DNA of 64,000 nucleotides. Source: Aliihoeflea sp023389195. GTDB lineage: Bacteria > Pseudomonadota > Alphaproteobacteria > Rhizobiales > Rhizobiaceae. The translations under genes were made by a program, and so were the position numbers. Positions 16,879 through 25,133 of the stretch are shown here, one piece after another; position 1 is the stretch's first letter, and every line of letters starts with the position of its first letter. The stretch spans positions 36,452-100,451 of the forward strand of contig JAEWET010000004.1 in the NCBI GenBank assembly GCA_023389195.1. The letters run 5' to 3'. The notes under the pieces were generated by a model. It was given only the letters and a program-made list of their open reading frames with translations. It was not told the origin of the DNA and made no database searches.

Positions 16879-18144
16879 GTGAACCATTTCGAATACAGGA
16901 ACGGCGTCCTCCACGCCGAAGACGTCTCGCTGCTCGACATCGCGGCGGAAGTCGGCACGCCCTTCTACTGCTATTCGACCGCGACGCTGGAGCGCCACTA
17001 CACCGTCTTCGCCAAGGCCTTCGCCGACATGGACGCGCTCGTCTGCTACGCGATGAAGGCGAATTCCAACCAGGCGGTGCTGAAGACGCTGGCAAAGCTC
17101 GGCGCCGGAGCCGACGTCGTCTCCGAGGGCGAATTGCGCCGCGCGCTCGCCGCCGGGATCCCGGCCGAGAAGATCGTCTTTTCAGGCGTAGGCAAGACCG
17201 CGCGCGAGATGGACTTCGCGCTTCAGGCCGGCATCCACTGCTTCAACGTCGAATCCGAACCCGAGCTCGAACTTCTGTCGGAACGCGCCCAGGCGGCGGG
17301 CAAGGTCGCGCCGATCTCGCTGCGCATCAACCCCGACGTCGATGCAAAGACCCACAAGAAGATTTCGACCGGCAAGGCCGAGAACAAGTTCGGTATCGCG
17401 CTCGCGCGGGCCCGCGAAGCCTACGCCCGCGCGGCCGCGTCGCCGGGCCTGAAGATCGTCGGTGTCGACACCCATATCGGCAGCCAGATCACCGAACTGC
17501 AGCCCTTCGACGACGCGATCGCGCTGATGGTCGAACTCGTCGGCCAGTTGCAGGCGGACGGCCATGCGATCGAGCACATCGACGTCGGCGGCGGGCTCGG
17601 CATTCCCTACCGCATCGACAATGCCCCACCGCCGCTCCCCGACGCCTATGCGCAGATGGTCCGCCGCCGGCTGAAGCCGCTCGGCCTCAAGGTGATCTTC
17701 GAGCCGGGCCGGTTGATCGCCGGCAATGCCGGCATTCTGGTCAGCCAGGTCGTCCATCTGAAGGAAGGCGACGCGAAGAACTTCCTGATCGTCGATGCGG
17801 CGATGAACGATCTGATCCGCCCGACGCTCTACGATGCCTTCCACGACATCCGCCCGGTGGTCGAACAGCCGGCGGACACGCCGCGCATGAATGTCGACAT
17901 CGTCGGCCCGGTCTGCGAGACGGGGGACTATCTGGGGCACGACCGCGACCTGCCGAAGATGAAGGCTGGCGACCTGATCTGCATCTCGACGGCAGGAGCT
18001 TATGGCGCGGTGCAGGCGGGCACATACAACACGCGCCTTCTGGTGCCGGAAGTGCTCGTGTCCGGCGACCGCTTCCACGTCGTTCGCCCGCGACCGACCT
18101 ATGACGAACTAATCGGCCTCGATTCGATTCCCGACTGGCTCTGA
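16879..18144 (+). CDS. lysA: diaminopimelate decarboxylase
   Basis: 421 residues. Decarboxylates meso-diaminopimelate to lysine with pyridoxal phosphate. The Schiff-base lysine is Lys60 in CYAMKANSN; the phosphate-binding loop DVGGGLGIPY, the FEPGRLIAGNAG segment and the active-site Cys in GPVCETGDYLG are present. The start is a GTG at 16879, 12 bases after the lptM stop, matching the family N-terminus (MNHFEYRNGVLHAEDV); no strong ribosome site is seen. Confidence 0.95.
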   Translation: MNHFEYRNGVLHAEDVSLLDIAAEVGTPFYCYSTATLERHYTVFAKAFADMDALVCYAMKANSNQAVLKTLAKLGAGADVVSEGELRRALAAGIPAEKIVFSGVGKTAREMDFALQAGIHCFNVESEPELELLSERAQAAGKVAPISLRINPDVDAKTHKKISTGKAENKFGIALARAREAYARAAASPGLKIVGVDTHIGSQITELQPFDDAIALMVELVGQLQADGHAIEHIDVGGGLGIPYRIDNAPPPLPDAYAQMVRRRLKPLGLKVIFEPGRLIAGNAGILVSQVVHLKEGDAKNFLIVDAAMNDLIRPTLYDAFHDIRPVVEQPADTPRMNVDIVGPVCETGDYLGHDRDLPKMKAGDLICISTAGAYGAVQAGTYNTRLLVPEVLVSGDRFHVVRPRPTYDELIGLDSIPDWL

Positions 18145-18251
18145 ACGGCTCGCGGACCGGTTTCACGATTTGGTGGCCGGCCTCGCCTTCGCCGCGTTTG
18201 CTGTTATCCTGACACCGATACCGCCAGGAACGCGGATAAAGCGGACGGCTG

Positions 18252-20813
18252 ATGGCCATTGACCTCAAACGACTAAGCGATTTTCTCAAGAGCGGCCCGA
18301 TCGTCGGCCTGCGTCGCACCCGCGTCTCGACGCGTGCGTCGATGCTCGTCGAGCGTCTTTGGCCCATCCTGCTGCCGCTCTGCGTCGTCGTCTCGCTGTT
18401 CGTCAGCCTGTCGTGGCTCGGCGTCTTCCGTATCTTGCCGGACTGGCCGCGACTCGGGCTCGTCGCATCGTTCGCGGTGGTGGCTCTTGTCGCAATGTGG
18501 CCGCTGCGGCTGTTTCGCAATCCGACCGCCGCTGAGATCGATCGTCGGATCGAGACGTCCAACGCGCTGCGGCATGCGCCGCTGCGCAGCCAGGACGACA
18601 AGCTTGCCGGTAGGGACGATCCGTTTGCCGCTGCCCTCTGGCAGGAACATCGCAGGCGCCTCGCCGGCGACCTGAAGGGCCTGAAGGGCGAACTTCCGCG
18701 CACCGGCATTCCCGATCGCGACCCCTGGGCTTTGCGCGCCGTCGCGCCGCTTCTCCTCGTGGTCGCCTTCGCTTTTTCGCTCGGGCCGGGCGGCGGTTCG
18801 CTGACGGACGGTTTCCGGGCTGCTGCAGGTCCTCAAATCGTCCCACCGCGCATCGACGCCTGGGTGACGCCGCCGGCCTATACCGGCAAGGCGCCGCTCT
18901 ACATGACCGCCGACGCCAACCGGGCGCAGAGCCTCTTCACCGTTCCCGAGGGCTCGATCGTCGCCGTGCGCGTGACCGGCGGCACCGGCGCCGAGGCGCT
19001 GAGCTATCTCGACGCGCACACCGCCGAGGAAACGGCCTTCGAGCCCACTGCGCCGACGGCCCCAGTCACCGCATCGAGCCGGGCCGGCGCAGCGCAGGCG
19101 GTGAGCCAGTTTTCCGGTCCCCTCACGGTCGACGGGCTTTTGTCGCTGCGCCGGGACGCGGAAGGCGAGGAGATCGTCAACTGGTCGTTCACCGTCACCC
19201 CCGACGCCGCCCCCCAGATCCGATTTGCCGAGGAGCCGACGCGCGCCGTCAACGGCGCACTCCAACTGACCTATGAAATCGAGGACGACTACGGCGCCGT
19301 TTCCGCGCAGGCCTTGTTCGCGCCCGCCGATCCGGCGCCCGATGCGCGCCCGCTCTATGATGCGCCGGAAATGCGCCTCACCCTGCCCCGCCGGCGCGGC
19401 GACGAGATCGTCGCGCGCACCTCGCGAGACCTGACCGAACATCCGCGGGCGGGAACGCTGGTCGACCTGACGCTGGAAGCCGAGGATGGCGCAGGCCAGA
19501 CGGGGCTTAGCGACGCCGAGCGCTTCACTCTGCCCGAACGCCCCTTCACCAACCCGCTCGCCTTGGCGCTGGTCGAACAGCGCCAGCTTCTCGCGCTCGA
19601 CGCGAATGCAAAACAGCGCGTCCTCGATCTGATGGACGCGATCACGCTCCGGCCCGAGGACACGATCCCCGAACTGACGCACTATCTGGGCATCGTTGCC
19701 GCGCGGGCCCGTCTCGACGAGGCGTCGAGCGATGACCAGTTGCGCGGCGTCGTCGATTATCTCTGGGAGATCGCGGTCACCATCGAGGACGGCTCGCTGA
19801 CCGACGCCGAGCGTCGCCTGCGCATGGCACAGGAAGCATTGCGCGAGGCGCTGGAGGAAGGCGCGTCCGACGAGGAGATCGAGCAGCTCATGGCCGAATT
19901 GCGCGAGGCGATGCAGGAATTCCTGCGCGAATTCGCCGAACGCGCCATGCAGAACCCCGAGCAGGCCATGCCCATGCCCCAGAACGGGCAGGAGATGCGC
20001 CAGAGCGACCTCGAACGGATGATGGACCAGATCGAGGAACTGGCGAAGTCCGGCGCGCGCGACGAGGCCCAGCAGCTCCTGTCGCAGCTTCAGGACATGA
20101 TGAACAACCTGCAGGCCGGCCGCCAGCAACAGCAGCAGGGCGGCGAGCAGAGCGAAATGCGCCAGCAGATGGATCAGCTCGGCGAAATCATGCGCCGCCA
20201 GCAGGAGCTGATGAACGAGACGTTCCAGATGCAGCAGGGCCAGCAAGGCCAGCAGGGTCAGCAGCAGCCGGGTCAGCAGGGGGAGCAGGGCGAAGGCGGC
20301 CAGATGTCGCCCGAAGACTTTGCCGAGGCGATGCGCCAGTTGCAGGAGGGCCAAGGCCAGCTCCAACAGGACCTCGAAGCGATGATGGAAGCGCTCGAAG
20401 GCATGGGCATGCAGCCCGGCGAAGGCTTTTCGGAGTCCGGCGAGGCGATGGGCCGGGCGGGCGAATCGCTTGGCGAAGGACAGGGCGAGAGGGCCGTCGG
20501 CGAACAGGGCCAGGCGCTCGAAGCGCTGCGCCGCGGCGCGCAGGACATGATGCAGCAGATGCAGCAGGCGATGGAAGGCGAAGGCGGCGGCCAGCAGCCC
20601 GGCGGGCGCAGCCGTCAGGGCGCCGACCGCGATCCGCTCGGCCGTCCGCGCGCGACGACCGGCCCCGATTTCGGCGACACGGTGCGCGTGCCCGACGAGA
20701 TCGACGTTCAGCGCGCACGCCGCATCCTCGAGGCCATCCGCGAGCGGCTGGGCAACGCGCTCAGCCCCGACCTGGAGCGCGACTACCTGGAGCGACTGCT
20801 GGAGATGCGCTGA
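18252..20813 (+). CDS. TIGR02302/DUF4175-type membrane protein with Gln/Met-rich region
   Basis: 853 residues. Three hydrophobic segments (about 36-56, 68-86, 155-175) anchor a large periplasmic or cytoplasmic body. The middle (200-450) looks beta-rich; residues about 500-760 are extremely rich in Gln, Glu and Met (MQQGQQGQQGQQ-like runs) with predicted coiled-coil or helical character; the C-terminal 60 residues (DEIDVQRARRILEAIRERLG) are conserved and end ERLLEMR. This matches the alphaproteobacterial family TIGR02302, whose function is unknown. It is convergent with the response-regulator gene across the nested inverted repeat. Confidence 0.85.
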   Translation: MAIDLKRLSDFLKSGPIVGLRRTRVSTRASMLVERLWPILLPLCVVVSLFVSLSWLGVFRILPDWPRLGLVASFAVVALVAMWPLRLFRNPTAAEIDRRIETSNALRHAPLRSQDDKLAGRDDPFAAALWQEHRRRLAGDLKGLKGELPRTGIPDRDPWALRAVAPLLLVVAFAFSLGPGGGSLTDGFRAAAGPQIVPPRIDAWVTPPAYTGKAPLYMTADANRAQSLFTVPEGSIVAVRVTGGTGAEALSYLDAHTAEETAFEPTAPTAPVTASSRAGAAQAVSQFSGPLTVDGLLSLRRDAEGEEIVNWSFTVTPDAAPQIRFAEEPTRAVNGALQLTYEIEDDYGAVSAQALFAPADPAPDARPLYDAPEMRLTLPRRRGDEIVARTSRDLTEHPRAGTLVDLTLEAEDGAGQTGLSDAERFTLPERPFTNPLALALVEQRQLLALDANAKQRVLDLMDAITLRPEDTIPELTHYLGIVAARARLDEASSDDQLRGVVDYLWEIAVTIEDGSLTDAERRLRMAQEALREALEEGASDEEIEQLMAELREAMQEFLREFAERAMQNPEQAMPMPQNGQEMRQSDLERMMDQIEELAKSGARDEAQQLLSQLQDMMNNLQAGRQQQQQGGEQSEMRQQMDQLGEIMRRQQELMNETFQMQQGQQGQQGQQQPGQQGEQGEGGQMSPEDFAEAMRQLQEGQGQLQQDLEAMMEALEGMGMQPGEGFSESGEAMGRAGESLGEGQGERAVGEQGQALEALRRGAQDMMQQMQQAMEGEGGGQQPGGRSRQGADRDPLGRPRATTGPDFGDTVRVPDEIDVQRARRILEAIRERLGNALSPDLERDYLERLLEMR

Positions 20814-20822
20814 GGAAGATTA

Positions 20823-20994
20823 CGTCGCGATCGTCATGAATGCCGAGGCATGGATTCCTGTGACAGGCACAGGAATGACGATGGCAGATTGGCTGATGCA
20901 AATCGCAAGGGTCAGTGAATCGCAAAAGTCTTTATGCCGTCATTCCTGTGCCTGTCACAGGAATCCATGCCTCTTCGGTTCAAAGATCGCGACG
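20823..20994. repeat. nested inverted repeat (REPIN-like) between convergent genes
   Basis: A perfect 36-bp inverted repeat has arms at 20845-20880 and 20938-20973 and a 57-base spacer. Each arm is itself a palindrome, with ATTCCTGTG facing CACAGGAAT. Outside the arms a further 10-bp inverted match (CGTCGCGATC at 20823-20832, GATCGCGACG at 20985-20994) extends the symmetry over almost the whole intergenic region. This is the layout of a REP doublet (REPIN). It contains no gene and could also act as a two-way transcript end. Confidence 0.88.
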
Positions 20995-20995
20995 C

Positions 20996-21361
20996 CTAGT
21001 GCATCAGTGCGCGCGACACCGCGGAGCGGATGTCGGCGAGCGTGAAGGGCTTGTCGACGACGTCGATCACCACCTGTTCGAGATCGCTCGCGCGCTCCCG
21101 CTGGTCGGCGAAGCCGGTCATCAACAGGATGCGCAGCGAAGGGAACGAGGCCTTCGCCTCCTTCGCCATCTCGATCCCGTCCATCGCCGGCATGCGGATG
21201 TCGGAGAGGATCAGGTCGAAACCGCCCGCGTCGCGCGTGATTATCTCCAGCCCCTCCATCCCGTCCTCCGCCATCTCGACCTGATGGCCGTCGACGGAAA
21301 GAGCGCGCGCCGTGAAGGTGCGCACCGAGGCATCGTCCTCGACGACGAGAATGCGCTTCAT
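20996..21361 (-). CDS. receiver-only response regulator
   Basis: 121 residues forming a single CheY-like receiver domain: acidic pocket Asp9/Asp10, phospho-acceptor Asp54 in ILSDIRMPAMDG, conserved Thr in MTGFA and Lys104 in DKPFT. No output domain follows. Stand-alone receivers of this shape in rhizobia include CpdR paralogues (ClpX adaptors in cell-cycle proteolysis), but canonical CpdR differs in sequence, so I leave the gene unnamed. Its ATG overlaps the hpt stop by four bases (ATGA), so the two are co-translated. Confidence 0.87.
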   Translation of the reverse strand: MKRILVVEDDASVRTFTARALSVDGHQVEMAEDGMEGLEIITRDAGGFDLILSDIRMPAMDGIEMAKEAKASFPSLRILLMTGFADQRERASDLEQVVIDVVDKPFTLADIRSAVSRALMH

Positions 21362-21903
21362 TCGGCATCTCCCTTGACCACGCCGACGAAGGGCAGTTCG
21401 CGGAATGCGTGCGCGACGTCCATGCCGTAGCCGACGACGAAGTAGTCCGGACATTCGAAGCCGGTGAAATCGGCGTCGAGATCGGTCTGGCGGCGCATCG
21501 TCTTGTCGAGGAGGACGGCGATCGACACGCTCTTGGCACCGCGCGACAGCATCAGTTCGCGCGTGAACTTCAGCGTCTTGCCCGATTCGAGGATGTCGTC
21601 GATCAGGAGCACGTCGCGCCCGGCGACCTCGTTGTCGATGTCGCGCAGGACGCGCACCTCGCCGCTGGTCGTGCCCGCGCCATAGCTGGAGATGAAGATG
21701 AACTCGACTTCCGGCGACAGGCCGGTGTCGTGCATCGCGCGGATCAGGTCCGCCGCGAAGATGAACGAGCCCTTGAGAATCGAGATCACCAGGAGATCGT
21801 CATAGTGACGCTCGGCGATTTCCTTGGCGAGTTCCAGATTTCGCCGCGCGATCGCGGAGGCGGAGTAGAGAACTTCGATATCCTTGCCGCGGACGACGGG
21901 CAT
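21358..21903 (-). CDS. hpt: hypoxanthine phosphoribosyltransferase
   Basis: 181 residues. Converts hypoxanthine (and often guanine) plus PRPP to IMP/GMP for purine salvage. The PRPP-binding loop VLLIDDILESGKTL is complete, LKGSFIFAADL forms the cis-peptide loop, and DYFVVGYGMD near the C-terminus is the purine-binding segment. The start codon overlaps the stop of the upstream DUF3426-like gene by one base, and the stop overlaps the response-regulator start, so three genes form a tight operon. Confidence 0.94.
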   Translation of the reverse strand: MPVVRGKDIEVLYSASAIARRNLELAKEIAERHYDDLLVISILKGSFIFAADLIRAMHDTGLSPEVEFIFISSYGAGTTSGEVRVLRDIDNEVAGRDVLLIDDILESGKTLKFTRELMLSRGAKSVSIAVLLDKTMRRQTDLDADFTGFECPDYFVVGYGMDVAHAFRELPFVGVVKGDAE

Positions 21904-22478
21904 TAGCGGCTTCCTTCCTGAAAAGTGATCGTTACGGACGCGACGCCGTTGCGGGGCGCGTCGAGGCGGCTTGAAAACTCGTGAGCCTGCCCGGGCGCCA
22001 ATACGGCCTGATTCGTCTCCAGATGATAGCGCAGCGTCGGCCCGTCGGTCTCTGCGACCGAGATGACGATGGAGGGCAGCGCCAGCGCCTCGCCGCCATT
22101 GTTGCGCGCCGCGCCGTCGACGACGAGAAAGGCGCGCCCTTCGCGCCGTTCGATGCGGCTCGCCACGCCCTCTATCTGCAACGCCTGTGCCGGCGAATTG
22201 CGGATCGTCTCGGCGAGCGGATCGAGCACCATGCGATGGCCGCCCGCGACCCAGAATGCGAGGAAGGTGGCGAGCAGGACGGTCGACCAGAAGAGAACCG
22301 GACCGGCCTTGGCGCGGCCGTGCTCATGCGCGCCGAACCCTGAAAAGCGCCGCGCCGGCGGAACGGCATCGCTCGGGGACGCGTGCGGCGGATCGGCACG
22401 ACGGGGCGCTTCGGCGGGCATGACCTCGCCCGCGACGAGCTTTGGCTGATCGGGAACGCCCTGCATCTGCGCGTTCAT
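21903..22478 (-). CDS. DUF3426-like single-pass membrane protein lacking a zinc ribbon
   Basis: About 191 residues from the ATG at 22478. A polar Pro/Ala-rich N-terminus (1-55) is followed by one membrane helix (about 60-80) and a beta-rich domain (RIERREGRAFLVVDGAARNNG) typical of DUF3426. In related bacteria the gene next to ftsE begins with an MJ0042 CxxC zinc ribbon; no CxxC is found here even if the TTG at 22514 is used. The start is therefore uncertain: GGAG abuts this ATG and neither site is good. Function unknown. It overlaps hpt by one base. Confidence 0.65.
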   Translation of the reverse strand: MNAQMQGVPDQPKLVAGEVMPAEAPRRADPPHASPSDAVPPARRFSGFGAHEHGRAKAGPVLFWSTVLLATFLAFWVAGGHRMVLDPLAETIRNSPAQALQIEGVASRIERREGRAFLVVDGAARNNGGEALALPSIVISVAETDGPTLRYHLETNQAVLAPGQAHEFSSRLDAPRNGVASVTITFQEGSR

Positions 22479-22640
22479 CTCCTGCGACACTGATCCGACC
22501 GGCTTTAAGCGCAAATGGTTAAGGCTTCGCTTGGGGATCTTGCATGCCGGGGGATTCTTAACGCCTCGTTAACCATAGCGGACCAAGGTCGTCTGGGGCC
22601 TGGCTGTGCGTGGTTCGTGATTCCGGTGAAGGTCGGTGCG

Positions 22641-23300
22641 GTGATTCAGTTCGAAAATGTCGGCTTGCGCTACGGGATGGGCACGGAAGTGCTGCGCGAC
22701 GTCTCGTTCCAGGTGCCGCCGCGCTCGTTCCAGTTCCTGACCGGGCCGTCCGGCGCTGGCAAGACGACGCTCCTGCGCCTCCTCTTCATGTCGCTGAAGC
22801 CGACGCGCGGACTGATTTCGGTCTTCGGCAAGGATCGCGCGCGCATCTCGCCGCGCGAACTGCCCTTGATGCGCCGGCGCATCGGGGTCGTGTTCCAGGA
22901 TTTCCGCCTGCTCGACCATCTGACCACCTATGAGAATGTCGCGCTGCCGCTGCGCGTGCGTGGGCGCGATGAGGCGAGCTACCGGCAGGACGTGATCGAG
23001 CTCCTGAAATGGGTCGGGCTGGGGGAGCGCATGCACGTGCTGCCGCCGGTTCTTTCCGGCGGCGAGAAGCAGCGCGCCGCCATCGCCCGCGCCCTGATCG
23101 AGCAGCCCGACGTGCTTCTGGCCGACGAGCCTACCGGCAATGTCGACCCGCCGCTCGCACGCCGGCTCTTGCGGCTGTTCATGGAACTGAACCGGCTCGG
23201 CACGGCCGTCGTCATCGCGACCCACGACCTGACATTGATGGACCAGGTCGACGCGCGCCGCATGGTGCTGACCGGCGGCAGGCTCGACATCTATGACTGA
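22641..23300 (+). CDS. ftsE: cell-division ATP-binding protein FtsE
   Basis: 219 residues. ATPase of the FtsEX complex, which activates peptidoglycan hydrolases at the septum. Walker A GPSGAGKT at 35-42, Q-loop VFQDFRLLDH, signature LSGGEKQRAAIARAL, Walker B VLLADEPTGNVD and the switch His in ATHDLTLMD are intact. I chose the GTG at 22641 because it gives the family N-terminus (MIQFENVGLRYG) and has GAAGG 8 bases upstream; longer in-frame readings have no family match. The stop overlaps ftsX by eight bases. Confidence 0.94.
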   Translation: MIQFENVGLRYGMGTEVLRDVSFQVPPRSFQFLTGPSGAGKTTLLRLLFMSLKPTRGLISVFGKDRARISPRELPLMRRRIGVVFQDFRLLDHLTTYENVALPLRVRGRDEASYRQDVIELLKWVGLGERMHVLPPVLSGGEKQRAAIARALIEQPDVLLADEPTGNVDPPLARRLLRLFMELNRLGTAVVIATHDLTLMDQVDARRMVLTGGRLDIYD

Positions 23301-24255
23301 GATCGCCGAGCACGCCCCTGCCCTGCCCGCCCGTACCACCCGGCGCGCGTTGACGCCGATCGTCCCGGCGCAGAACGTCGCCGGCACCGCGCTCGTCGTC
23401 GTGATCGCGATCATGACGTTCCTGTCCTGCCTGACGCTCGGCGCGGTGACGCTGGTGCGCGATTCCTCGGCGGCCTGGCAGACGGAGATCTCCCGCGAGG
23501 CGACGATCCAGATCAAGCCGGGCGACGGTGTCGACATGGACAGGGCGCTCGTTGCGGCGCAGGGACTTGCGGCGGGCTTTGCAGGCGTGCGCAGCGCCTC
23601 GATCGTCGACGAGGACGCGACCGCCCGCCTGCTCGAGCCCTGGCTCGGCACCGGGCTCGACCTCGACGAACTGCCCGTCCCGCGCCTCGTCATCGTCACC
23701 ATCGATCCTTCGACGCCGCCCGATTTCGCCACCATGCGCGCGCTTCTGGCCGAACAGGTGCCGGGCGCGGCGCTCGACGATCATCGCACCTGGGCCGACC
23801 GGCTCGTCGCCATGGCGCGCACGACGGTCGCGATCGGCATCGCTATCCTCGGCCTGATGCTGGCGGCGACGGTGCTGACCGTCGTCTTCGCGACGCGCGG
23901 CGCGATGGACGGCAACGGACACATCATCGAGGTGCTGCATTTCGTCGGCGCCGAGGCCCGCTTCATCGCCCGCGAGTTCCGCCGGCATTTTCTCCTGACG
24001 GGTCTCAAAGGCGCCGCGATCGGCGGCGTTGCGGCCATCGTCGTCTTCGTCGGGTTCTCGCTCTGGTCGTCGGCCAATCTGGCGACGCCGCAGGGCGACC
24101 AGGCCGCCGCCCTTTTCGGCAATTTCGCCATCGGGCTGACGGGCTATGCGGGCGTCGCGCTGGTCGCCGCAACCGTCACGATCCTGACAGGCGCAACCAC
24201 CCATTTCACCGTCGCCGCATATCTTTCCGAACTCGACGGGCGCCAGCACGACTGA
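23293..24255 (+). CDS. ftsX: cell-division permease-like protein FtsX
   Basis: 320 residues with the FtsX layout: a cytoplasmic N-terminus, helix 1 (about 35-55), a periplasmic domain (57-170) that meets the hydrolase activator, and three C-terminal helices (about 175-200, 230-260, 285-310). The conserved HIIEVLHFVGAEARFIAREF segment lies between helices 2 and 3. Overlap with ftsE ensures paired production. The four-helix form and length fit FtsX rather than a lipoprotein exporter permease. Confidence 0.92.
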   Translation: MTEIAEHAPALPARTTRRALTPIVPAQNVAGTALVVVIAIMTFLSCLTLGAVTLVRDSSAAWQTEISREATIQIKPGDGVDMDRALVAAQGLAAGFAGVRSASIVDEDATARLLEPWLGTGLDLDELPVPRLVIVTIDPSTPPDFATMRALLAEQVPGAALDDHRTWADRLVAMARTTVAIGIAILGLMLAATVLTVVFATRGAMDGNGHIIEVLHFVGAEARFIAREFRRHFLLTGLKGAAIGGVAAIVVFVGFSLWSSANLATPQGDQAAALFGNFAIGLTGYAGVALVAATVTILTGATTHFTVAAYLSELDGRQHD

Positions 24256-24352
24256 AATCGCGCGCGACGAATGGAAATGTTTTGTGTGTTCATGCGTTTA
24301 AAGGCACTACCCTTGAGTCTCTTCGCCGCGTAACGATGGGCGACATTATCTG

Positions 24353-25069
24353 GTGCTGAAGAACATGCGAGGAACGAGCGCGCGGGGATTTGAGCGCGAA
24401 ACCGGAAGGCGAGGCCTGCCGGCGATCCTTCGCGTCGCGATCATCGTGGTCCTTTGCCTCGGCTTCGTCTTTTCCGGCGGCTTCCTCGTCTTCGCCACCC
24501 ATGTCGGCCGGCTGGAAACACCGAGCGATCCGGGCAGCGCGGATGCGATCATCGTGCTGACCGGCGGCTTTGCGCGGCTCGACGCGGCGGTTCAGCTTCT
24601 GCAGGAAGGACGAGGCCAGCGGCTCCTGATTTCCGGCGTCAATCCCGTCGCCCGCCCGCTCGACATCCAGCGTGCCACGGGCGCCAACGAGGACCTTTTC
24701 ACCTGCTGCGTCGACATCGACCGCGATGCGCTCGACACGATCGGCAATGCCGCCGAAAGCGCCAAATGGCTGGAGCAGAACGCCTTTCGCAGCGCCATCG
24801 TCGTGACCAACAACTACCACATGCCGCGCAGCCTGCTCGAAATGAGCCACGCGCTGCAGAACGCCCGGCTGACGCCCTACCCGGTCGTCACCAACCGGCT
24901 CGATGGTGGCCAGTGGCTGGCGAGCCGCAATGCGCTGCGGGTGCTTTTCACCGAATACACCAAATACCTCGCCGCCCTCGCCCGCACGACGATGATGCCG
25001 TCGCGCTCGGGCGACGTGCCGGCGGTGATCGTCGAGGCGGGAGCGGGCAACGGCCCGGTGGAGCGATAG
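24353..25069 (+). CDS. YdcF/ElyC-type DUF218 envelope protein
   Basis: 238 residues with one N-terminal helix (about 24-46) and a DUF218 domain: DAIIVLTGGFARLDAA, LLISGVNP, the acidic DIDRDALDTIGNAAESAKW and VVTNNYHMPRSLLEM. DUF218 proteins such as ElyC and SanA act in envelope integrity or lipid-carrier metabolism; the exact reaction is not known. I use the GTG at 24353; an ATG at 24365 is an equally possible start, with no clear ribosome site for either. It sits between ftsX and plsC. Confidence 0.85.
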   Translation: MLKNMRGTSARGFERETGRRGLPAILRVAIIVVLCLGFVFSGGFLVFATHVGRLETPSDPGSADAIIVLTGGFARLDAAVQLLQEGRGQRLLISGVNPVARPLDIQRATGANEDLFTCCVDIDRDALDTIGNAAESAKWLEQNAFRSAIVVTNNYHMPRSLLEMSHALQNARLTPYPVVTNRLDGGQWLASRNALRVLFTEYTKYLAALARTTMMPSRSGDVPAVIVEAGAGNGPVER

Positions 25070-25133
25070 GGCGTTTCCCTTTGACGCCTCATCGTGTAAC
25101 CAGCGACGGTCCCTTCCGACGCGAGCCTGCCTG

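Noticed and set aside
20823..20994. Nested inverted repeat as insertion-sequence termini
   Set aside because: The 57-base spacer holds no transposase and there are no flanking target duplications that I can see; REPIN-like fits better.
20996..21361. Naming the receiver protein CpdR
   Set aside because: It is receiver-only and of similar length, but differs from canonical rhizobial CpdR in key stretches; a neutral name is safer.
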